From: Candidatus Zixiibacteriota bacterium
GTDB taxonomy: Bacteria; Zixibacteria; MSB-5A5; SM1-73
Assembly (NCBI GenBank): GCA_022866585.1
Contig: JALHUP010000103.1
Span: 1-12,655, forward strand
Length of the DNA: 12,655 nucleotides
Direction of reading: 5' to 3'
Below the pieces are notes generated by a model. That model worked only from the letters and a program-made list of their open reading frames with translations. It was not told where the DNA came from and did no database searches. This document shows positions 7,008 to 12,093 of the stretch, piece after piece. A program made the position numbers and the translations under genes. Positions within the stretch are counted from its first letter, which is position 1. Each line of letters begins with the position of its first letter.

Positions 7008-7042
7008 ATCACTGCCAACTGCAAACTGAGGACTGCCAACTA
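7008..7042 (-). repeat. Right array of five CAG-type heptamers, inverted relative to the left array
   Basis: On the minus strand, 7042 to 7008 reads as five heptamers: TAGTTGG, CAGTCCT, CAGTTTG, CAGTTGG, CAGTGAT. They match the units at 6538-6586 but point the opposite way, so the pair flanks the S23-type gene like terminal inverted repeats. Both arms end on the gene side in GATTC (6588-6592, and 7010-7006 on the minus strand). The array sits just upstream of the gene's ribosome site. Confidence 0.8.
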
Positions 7043-7110
7043 TTTAAACAAAGAACGGAGCAAGAATAGGTGTGGTTCCCGTTCGGCAAAAAGGATATTT
7101 TCAGAGCTCT

Positions 7111-9204
7111 CTATATAAAAAGTGGACAAAGAACCAAAGTTATGGTGCTTAAGAGTTTTACCAGAACGTGAAGGCTGGGACCTACGGTATCTTTAAATGG
7201 GTCACCCACGGTGTCCCCTACAACTGCGGCGGCATGCGTTGCCGTTCCTTTGCCAATGACGTTTCCTCTTTCATCTTTTAACCCACCTGATTCTATAAGT
7301 TTTTTCGCATTGTCCCAGGCACCTCCGCCATTGTTCATAAATGTTGCTAACATTATCCCGGCAATTGTTCCTACCATTAACAGGGAAGCCACAGCCTCGG
7401 CCGCAGAATATCCGGTTAATTTGAAAAAAACACCTACCACCACAGGCATTAAGACCGCCAAAAGTCCAGGGGCAATCATCTGCCTCAAGCCCGCTTTGGT
7501 AGTAATGTCAACCGCCTTGGTGTAGTCTGGCTTTACAGTTCCTTCCATGATACCAGGATTCTCCCTGAACTGTCTTTTGACTTCCTCAATTATTTTTCCC
7601 GCCGTATTGCCCACTGCTCTTAATGCCAGAGAGCTGAAAAGGAAAACCAGCATTACTGCTAAAAGACCGCCGACAAAAACCTCAACCTTTGCAATATTAA
7701 CCACGTTGAATGTTTTTCCTGTAACCTCCCCCACCTTGTCCATGTAGGCTGAGAAAAGCAAAAAGGCAGCCAAACCCGCAGAGCCCATGGCATAACCTTT
7801 AGTCAAGGCTTTGGTTGTGTTCCCGACAGCATCGAGTTTGTCAGTAATTTTTCTCGCCTCCTTAACATCAGCCATTGCAATGATCCCGTTGGCATTGTCA
7901 GTTATCGGACCAAATGTGTCCATGGAGAGAATATAAGCACAGGTCATCAGCATGCCCATGGTGGCTACAGCCGTTCCATAAACTCCGCCGTTAGGTAAAC
8001 CGGTCCGGGAGCCCAACCAGAAAGAAAGTAAAAGGGCTGAAGCAATGGTAACCGCAGTGGAGAGTGTGCATTCGTAACCGACCGCGGTTCCTGAAACAAT
8101 ATTAGTTGCAGGACCGGTTTTGCTGGCATAGGCTATTTCTTTTACCGGCCTGAATCTCCCTTCAGTATAATACTGGGTGATATAAACAAAAGCCAGGCTG
8201 GTTAGAATGCCAACTAACCCGGCCCAGAAATACCACAAATTGTGAAGCATGGTAGTCGTGGCAAAATACATTCCGATTATACTGAGAACAATTGCCACAT
8301 AATAGCCTCTGTTTAGAGCGCTCATCGGGTTCTCTTCTTCCTTACCTCTCACCACCAGTATTCCTACCATCGCGGCTAAAAGACCAAAAGCCCTAACCAC
8401 CAGAGGGAATATGATCCAGGCAGGGCTTTTGGTAACAGCAAATATTGCCACGCCTAAAATCATGGCGCCTATATTCTCTGCCGCCGTCGATTCAAACAAA
8501 TCTGCTCCTCTCCCGGCGCAGTCTCCCACATTATCTCCCACCAGATCCGCAATCACTGCCGCATTCCTGGGGTCATCCTCTGGTATTCCAGCCTCAATTT
8601 TTCCCACCAGATCAGCACCCATATCCGCTGCCTTCGTATAAATTCCTCCGCCCAGTTGTGCAAATAAAGCCACAAAGCTTGCCCCAAAACCAAAACCTAC
8701 AATAAGGAATGGAGCCTGGGCCGGGTTATTCAAACCGCCATAGGCATAGAAAATTGCAGTAACACCAAGCAAGCTTAATGCGACAATCAAAAAACCGCTT
8801 ACCGCTCCACCTCTTAATGAAATGGTTATAGCCTCCTTCAAACTCCTTTGGGCCGCAGAGGCGCATCTCAAGTTTGATTTGACAGAAATGTACATGCCTA
8901 TAAAACCAGAAATAGCAGAACAGAAAGCTCCCAGAAGAAAAGCCAGACTTGTTTTAAACCCTATATCAAAACTCTTTCCAAAATAACCGATGGCAACGCC
9001 TATAAGCAGAGAAGTGATTACAGCTAAAACGGCAATTGTTCTGTATTGCCTTTTGAGAAAAGCCATTGCTCCCTCGAATATCATCCCTCCGATCTCCTGC
9101 ATTTTTTTGTTTCCAGGATCTTTTTTTAGAACATCCCTTGCCAGAAATATGGCAAAGAACACAGCCAGAATGCCCGATATCGGGACAATCCAAAAGATAT
9201 TCAT
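7111..9204 (-). CDS. hppA: K+-independent membrane pyrophosphatase, proton-pumping type
   Basis: Integral membrane enzyme that couples PPi hydrolysis to H+ export across the inner membrane; 697 residues with about 16 helices, as usual. Substrate-site motifs are all present: YTKAADMGADLVGK (189-202), DLVGDNVGDCAGRGADLFES (about 220-239), DTFGPITDNANGI (429-441) and the C-terminal GDTVGDPFKDTVGPS. GNTTKALTKG carries Lys465 and Thr468 where K+-dependent enzymes have Ala and usually Gly or Ala; this marks the K+-independent subfamily, known members of which pump protons. The ATG at 9204 is chosen because AGGAGG lies 7 bases upstream and MNIFWIVPISG matches family starts. An in-frame ATG at 9252 would add 16 residues but has no ribosome site and lies in the loop of a hairpin. 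The gene stands apart from its neighbours and is probably its own unit. Confidence 0.97.
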   Translation of the reverse strand: MNIFWIVPISGILAVFFAIFLARDVLKKDPGNKKMQEIGGMIFEGAMAFLKRQYRTIAVLAVITSLLIGVAIGYFGKSFDIGFKTSLAFLLGAFCSAISGFIGMYISVKSNLRCASAAQRSLKEAITISLRGGAVSGFLIVALSLLGVTAIFYAYGGLNNPAQAPFLIVGFGFGASFVALFAQLGGGIYTKAADMGADLVGKIEAGIPEDDPRNAAVIADLVGDNVGDCAGRGADLFESTAAENIGAMILGVAIFAVTKSPAWIIFPLVVRAFGLLAAMVGILVVRGKEEENPMSALNRGYYVAIVLSIIGMYFATTTMLHNLWYFWAGLVGILTSLAFVYITQYYTEGRFRPVKEIAYASKTGPATNIVSGTAVGYECTLSTAVTIASALLLSFWLGSRTGLPNGGVYGTAVATMGMLMTCAYILSMDTFGPITDNANGIIAMADVKEARKITDKLDAVGNTTKALTKGYAMGSAGLAAFLLFSAYMDKVGEVTGKTFNVVNIAKVEVFVGGLLAVMLVFLFSSLALRAVGNTAGKIIEEVKRQFRENPGIMEGTVKPDYTKAVDITTKAGLRQMIAPGLLAVLMPVVVGVFFKLTGYSAAEAVASLLMVGTIAGIMLATFMNNGGGAWDNAKKLIESGGLKDERGNVIGKGTATHAAAVVGDTVGDPFKDTVGPSLHVLVKLLSTITLVLCPLFI

Positions 9205-9231
9205 GGCATAACCTCCTGTGGATTTGAACAC

Positions 9232-9273
9232 CTTAAGCAACTGAATCAGCAATTTATGTGTCTGTTGCTTAAG
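9232..9273 (-). promoter_or_regulatory. Perfect 10-bp inverted repeat in the hppA leader
   Basis: CTTAAGCAAC at 9232-9241 and GTTGCTTAAG at 9264-9273 are exact complements separated by 22 bases, with two more pairs possible past one mismatch. The near arm ends 27 bp before the hppA ATG and 14 bases before its AGGAGG. In RNA it would form a stem-loop just upstream of the ribosome site; in DNA it could be an operator. Either role is inference. Confidence 0.55.
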
Positions 9274-9276
9274 TCT

Positions 9277-9386
9277 GTTTGTCGTTTATCGGTTTGGGTT
9301 TCGGCCACGTATCGGTTTTTGGATATCGGTTTCGCCTTTAGTCTGAAACCCAATAAACAACAAAGAATTCACGCTAAACGATACGT
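9277..9386. repeat. Degenerate TATCGGTTT repeats with interleaved inverted copies
   Basis: TATCGGTTT occurs at 9287-9295, 9310-9318 and 9324-9332, the last two 14 bp apart. GTTTGTC and GTTTATC are adjacent at 9277-9290, suggesting a worn 7-bp period. Inverted matches follow: the 9277-9304 block against 9343-9365 (sharing GTTTAT and GGGTTTC), and ACGTATCGGTTT (9307-9318) against AAACGATACGT (9376-9386). The two inverted pairs interleave rather than nest. No gene is evident here. Confidence 0.5.
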
Positions 9387-9391
9387 AACCA

Positions 9392-9445
9392 CCCAGACGG
9401 GCGAGCGGACGCTCCCGCCTGGGGGCGTCTGCCCGCCTCCGGCGG
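9392..9445. repeat. GC-rich nested palindromes upstream of hppA
   Basis: A G+C-rich island in A+T-rich intergenic DNA. Hairpin A pairs CCCAG-CGGG at 9392-9401 with CCCG-CTGGG at 9414-9423, continuing to AGCG-GA-CGCT at the centre with a two-base bulge. Hairpin B pairs 9405-9416 with 9421-9432 and cannot form at the same time. A third short stem is CCGCC (9433-9437) with GGCGG (9441-9445). In hairpin A the single mismatch becomes G-U in minus-strand RNA, so A is the better fold in an hppA leader. It may also be a dispersed repeat. Confidence 0.5.
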
Positions 9446-9641
9446 AAACGAAACCGGTGAGAGAAATATGCGTATGCACTCATATGAGCTCGGGTAATAG
9501 TCCTTTATTTTATGTGCATTCTTGTTATAGGTAATTCTTACCAGTCTCCGATTGCCTGGAGGCTCTCTCTTAACGGATAAAAATAGACTTAACGCAAAAG
9601 ACCAACTGCCCCAAGAACGGCAACAAAAAACCTAAATCCGT

Positions 9642-9830
9642 TTATGGTGAGTTATAGAACCATAATGATTTCTCCCCTCTTTTAAGATATCTGTAAATTT
9701 TTCCTATTTTCAAAAGATCGGCAGAAGCAGACATAGAAAGGTAATAAATTTGTAAAATATAAGATTTAGATTCTGCGAATACCTCCTCCCGGTTATCTTC
9801 ATCTGGGATGGTAAAGGTGTGAAGCCATTT
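9642..9830 (-). other. Start-less open stretch of 62 codons, possible gene remnant
   Basis: Between in-frame stops the minus strand reads 62 codons with a protein-like composition: IPDEDNREEVFAES near the start, then hydrophobic and charged residues (KIGKIYRYLKRGEKS), ending WFYNSP and TAA at 9642-9644. There is no start codon before an internal ATG at codon 33 and no ribosome site in front of that ATG. It could be the tail of a decayed gene or chance. The remaining sequence from 9446 to 9852 shows no other gene. Confidence 0.2.
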
Positions 9831-9852
9831 TTATGATGCTATTTATAAAAAT

Positions 9853-9879
9853 AAAGGCAGTTTAAACTACACTGCCTTT
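9853..9879. terminator. Probable bidirectional intrinsic terminator
   Basis: AAAGGCAGT (9853-9861) and ACTGCCTTT (9871-9879) form a perfect 9-bp stem with a 9-base loop. The minus-strand transcript continues into a U-rich run after the stem (ATTTTTAT), and the plus strand also has TTTTATATTT. It lies about 310 bp beyond the tonB stop and could end transcription of the exb-tonB cluster before hppA. Confidence 0.6.
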
Positions 9880-9961
9880 TATATTTCTAAAGGGGAAGGT
9901 CCCCATTATTTTGAACTTTAGTTTTCTGATTTTGGTCAAAAAATTTTTTCTTTTTCTATCG

Positions 9962-9998
9962 TTGCCAAAACTTAATTAGAATTAAGAAAGAAAGGCAA
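9962..9998. repeat. Palindrome in the tonB-hppA gap, possible weak terminator
   Basis: CTTAATT-AG-AATTAAG (9971-9986) is a perfect 7-bp palindrome with a two-base centre, enclosed by TTGCC (9962-9966) and GGCAA (9994-9998). On the minus strand the inner stem is followed by four Ts, so it could act as a weak terminator after tonB, but the stem is A+T-rich. Apart from this and the palindrome at 10170-10183, the stretch 9880-10187 shows no gene. Confidence 0.4.
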
Positions 9999-10169
9999 AA
10001 ATAAATTTTTTCCCTTCATCCAAAGCCAAAATTTTCGAAGTGAGCAAAATGCTTTAGGTTTTCACCGTTTAAACTCGCCAGCTTTCAATTCGCTCAAAAA
10101 ACTACTTTCCTGCTTTTCGAATCTTTATTATTTGCCGCGTATACCTAAATTCTCGCGGGCCGATCCAGC

Positions 10170-10183
10170 TTGGTTAAAACCAA
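10170..10183. repeat. Short palindrome just after tonB
   Basis: TTGGTT-AA-AACCAA is a perfect 6-bp palindrome with an AA centre, 4 bp past the tonB stop codon. No T-run follows on the minus strand, so it is not an intrinsic terminator; it may protect the 3' end of the tonB message. Confidence 0.45.
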
Positions 10184-10187
10184 TTCA

Positions 10188-10955
10188 TCATTTATTCTTC
10201 AATGTGAAACGAACTGGATAAGCCACTCTTACGGCCACGGGCTGGTTGTTGCTGATGGCTGGTTTCCATTTAGTTTGATAAGCCGCCTTTGTAGCGGACT
10301 CCTCGAAACCGGCGCTGGCTCCAGAGGGTTTGGTGACCCTGACATCTCGCACATTGCCTTTCTTATCCACCAAAACCTCCAGCAGAACTACCCCTTCGAT
10401 TCCTGCCTGCTTGGCCAAGGGAGGATATTCAGGTATAACTTGACTTATGATAACAGGAGCCTCATCATAAGGGACGAATTCTCCTGGAGGAGGAAGGTAT
10501 TCCTCGGAGGAAATTTCTACTGCGATGGAGTCACCGCCTCCCCCGCCAACTATGCTGGTGGCACTTAAATCTTGCATCTTTCCCAATTCAGCCTGGGTGG
10601 CAATGGTTACCTCTTCAGGAGCCTCCTCATCCGCCACCGCCTCGGGAATTCCCACTGAAGGAGGAGCCACCGAAGGGGCGGCTACCGCAATCTGGGGCGC
10701 TTGAGTTTGCGAAAGCGAAGGAGGAGCGGCTAACTCTGCTAAGCTTTTAATCCTAATCACCCCTTTAGCTTCAGGTAGTTTTGTGCTTGCCTGACTGTAA
10801 AGCAAAAAACCACAGATTACCACAATGTGCAAAAGTCCAGCTAAAATCACCCCTAACCCCAAGTTCTTCTGATAGCTCCTTTTTAGCTCAAACGCTCCGT
10901 AGCTGATGAAGCCTCCTGGTGTGGTTTTAAGACTCATTGTTTTTTCCGAGCTCAC
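10188..10955 (-). CDS. tonB: TonB energy-transducing protein
   Basis: 255-residue TonB that carries energy from ExbB/ExbD to outer membrane receptors. A cytoplasmic start (1-31) leads to one membrane helix (about 32-53) with His43 in the position of the functional histidine of E. coli TonB. A Pro/Ala/Glu-rich periplasmic spacer (about 75-170) follows, including a Gly run at 137-141. The C-terminal TonB domain (about 166-255) shows IPEYPPLAKQAGIEGVVLLE, VDKKGNV and YPVRF, the family signature. The start codon is GTG at 10955, overlapping the TGA of the preceding exbD (GTGA), with GGAGG about 9 bases upstream; an ATG at 10937 is an alternative. It is last in the exbB-exbD-exbD-tonB cluster. No receptor gene is in the window, so the cargo is unknown. 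Confidence 0.95.
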   Translation of the reverse strand: MSSEKTMSLKTTPGGFISYGAFELKRSYQKNLGLGVILAGLLHIVVICGFLLYSQASTKLPEAKGVIRIKSLAELAAPPSLSQTQAPQIAVAAPSVAPPSVGIPEAVADEEAPEEVTIATQAELGKMQDLSATSIVGGGGGDSIAVEISSEEYLPPPGEFVPYDEAPVIISQVIPEYPPLAKQAGIEGVVLLEVLVDKKGNVRDVRVTKPSGASAGFEESATKAAYQTKWKPAISNNQPVAVRVAYPVRFTLKNK

Positions 10956-11494
10956 GGTGCTACACCTCCTTTCACACCAGCCATCACCCTTATATCATAT
11001 TCCGAAAAGGGTGACAAGCTGAAACGATAACTGAAATTCGGGTCGGTCTCTTTAAGCTGTTTCTCCACTAACTGAATCTCGTCTATCACATCCACCATCT
11101 TAAAATACTTGGCTTCTTTTTGTATTTTAACCAAGGTCACCAGCTTAGGCTGTTTTCTGTTCTGCTCCAAAAGTAAACTCCTCAAGGAATCGAAAGGAAT
11201 CTGCTGCGGCGTCTCTCTGGCGATATTCCAATACAGATTGCCCTCCCCATCTATCCTTATGGTCAGAAGGCGAGATTCCGCCACCGGCACCGGATTCTGT
11301 GAGGGAGGAAGATTTACCTCCATGGCCTGAGGCATACTAAAGATAGTGGTGACCATATAAAATATCAGAAGCAAGAAGGCTATATCCACCATGGGGGTCA
11401 TGTCTATTCGTATCCCAATCCTTTTTTTAGGTCTTTTGAGACCAACTCCTTTTCTTTGTCGGGGTGCTGGCCCGCCTGTATCAACTGCTGCCAT
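10952..11494 (-). CDS. exbD: ExbD/TolR-family biopolymer transport protein (second ExbD)
   Basis: 180-residue stator-like subunit of the proton channel that drives TonB. A basic cytoplasmic N-terminus (1-30) leads into DMTPMVDIAFLLLIFYM, in which Asp37 is the conserved proton-carrying residue equivalent to E. coli ExbD Asp25. The helix is about 37-55 and the remainder is a periplasmic domain. It is longer than the first ExbD and its periplasmic part is quite different, ending in a tail with SLSPFSEYDIRVMAG. Two ExbD paralogues in one cluster are common in the FCB group. The ATG at 11494 has AGGAGA about 8 bases upstream. A 13-codon reading frame starting at 11522 overlaps the start, and the stop overlaps the tonB start. 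Confidence 0.93.
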   Translation of the reverse strand: MAAVDTGGPAPRQRKGVGLKRPKKRIGIRIDMTPMVDIAFLLLIFYMVTTIFSMPQAMEVNLPPSQNPVPVAESRLLTIRIDGEGNLYWNIARETPQQIPFDSLRSLLLEQNRKQPKLVTLVKIQKEAKYFKMVDVIDEIQLVEKQLKETDPNFSYRFSLSPFSEYDIRVMAGVKGGVAP

Positions 11495-11522
11495 TGGTTT
11501 TCTCTCCTAATCTTAAGAACAT
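11481..11522 (-). CDS. Possible 13-residue leader peptide overlapping the second exbD start
   Basis: AAGGAG at 11528-11533 lies 5 bases before an ATG at 11522, a better ribosome site than that of the exbD itself. The reading frame encodes MFLRLGEKTNGSS and stops at TGA 11481-11483, 14 bases inside exbD in another frame. The adjacent CCTAAT/ATTAGG pairing (11541-11546 with 11506-11511) could cover part of the exbD ribosome site. Translation of the short frame could open that site. This is inference from layout; the peptide itself has no recognisable function. Confidence 0.3.
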   Translation of the reverse strand: MFLRLGEKTNGSS

Positions 11523-11541
11523 TAAAGCTCCTTAATTACTA

Positions 11542-12033
11542 TTAGGTCGCTCCCCCCTTCTCCATTTCCATCTCCGTGACCAAACTGAACTTACTGATCT
11601 TGATAGCCTGAAGCGCATCCATTATACTGCCCATGGTTCCGTAGCTGACGTCTTTATCTGCCTTAATAACTACGAACCAGGTAAAAGCTCCCGGCACACT
11701 CCCTCTGATACGAGTTATTGTCTCGGGAAGAGTAGCGGGAGTTGCTTCTTCATAATGTCTCACCGGCTCTGTTACCTCTTTTCCTTCCCTTTGTACCTTC
11801 TGTTTAGTAATATATTCAACCAGAATGCTGTCTTCTTTAGTCACGGTGACATAGATCATATCCGATTCGGGGAGCTTTATTTCTGAGTGCGACATGGGCA
11901 AAGCCACATGTAACTTCTCCGGTGGCTTAAATGAGGTGGTGGTCATATAGAATATCAAAAGAAGAAAAGCAATATCCACCATGGGAGTCATGTCAATCTT
12001 GACCCCTATTCTTCTCTTCATTCTCTTCAGCAT
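11542..12033 (-). CDS. exbD: ExbD/TolR-family biopolymer transport protein (first ExbD)
   Basis: 163-residue inner membrane protein that forms the proton-conducting complex with ExbB. A short basic N-terminus (MLKRMKRRIGVKI) precedes DMTPMVDIAFLLLIFYM; Asp20 in the helix is the conserved protonatable residue. The periplasmic domain runs from about 40 to the end, with the ExbD-typical VVIKADKDVSYGTMGSIMDAL near the C-terminus. That segment matches classical ExbD better than the second copy does. AGGAGA lies 7 bases before the ATG. It follows exbB by 50 bp and precedes the second exbD by 47 bp, so the three are surely one transcript. Which ExbD forms the working complex, or whether both do, cannot be decided here. 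Confidence 0.94.
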   Translation of the reverse strand: MLKRMKRRIGVKIDMTPMVDIAFLLLIFYMTTTSFKPPEKLHVALPMSHSEIKLPESDMIYVTVTKEDSILVEYITKQKVQREGKEVTEPVRHYEEATPATLPETITRIRGSVPGAFTWFVVIKADKDVSYGTMGSIMDALQAIKISKFSLVTEMEMEKGGAT

Positions 12034-12059
12034 GACTTTTCTCCTTTTCCGTCGATTTT

Positions 12060-12093
12060 GACCAAATGGCTTTTACCTTCCTTCTATTTGGTC
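12060..12093 (-). promoter_or_regulatory. Inverted repeat around the exbB stop codon
   Basis: GACCAAAT (12060-12067) and ATTTGGTC (12086-12093) are exact 8-bp complements with an 18-base loop. In the minus-strand message this stem would include the last exbB codons and its TAG stop and end about 26 bases before the exbD start. It could set the exbB:exbD translation ratio or protect the exbB mRNA end; neither is shown. Confidence 0.4.

Larger units (their letters stand above)
6498..7049. mobile_element. Putative S23-gene cassette bounded by inverted heptamer arrays and a 9-bp direct repeat
   Basis: The S23-type gene (6629-6988) lies between two arrays of 7-bp units in opposite orientation (6538-6586 and 7008-7042). 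Outside them TATTTAAAC occurs twice in direct orientation (6498-6506 and 7041-7049), as a target duplication might. A 9-bp inverted repeat, GAATCTGAA (6512-6520) and TTCAGATTC (6584-6592), encloses the left array. No transposase is encoded, so movement would need a partner in trans. The direct repeat is A+T-rich and could be chance. The boundary is a proposal. Confidence 0.4.

Noticed and set aside
6538..7042. Heptamer arrays considered as a CRISPR array
   Set aside because: The units are 7 bp, contiguous and degenerate, without spacers, and no cas gene is nearby.
9205..9252. Longer hppA starting at the ATG at 9252
   Set aside because: No ribosome site, and the added 16 residues would be encoded across a perfect hairpin; the ATG at 9204 has AGGAGG 7 bases upstream and a family-like N-terminus.
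9256..9534. Plus-strand reading frame of 92 codons, and a minus-strand frame of 65 codons at 9286-9483, upstream of hppA
   Set aside because: Both run through inverted repeats and the GC-rich palindromes, have no ribosome site, and give compositions unlike a protein family (Arg- or Cys-rich low complexity).
10170..10183. Palindrome after tonB as the cluster terminator
   Set aside because: Stem of only six A+T-rich pairs and no T-run; the hairpin at 9853-9879 is a better candidate.
9446..10187. tRNA, small RNA or known riboswitch in the long gap
   Set aside because: No cloverleaf, no TTCGA-type T-loop with an acceptor stem, and no recognised riboswitch core could be found by reading; only the palindromes listed stand out.
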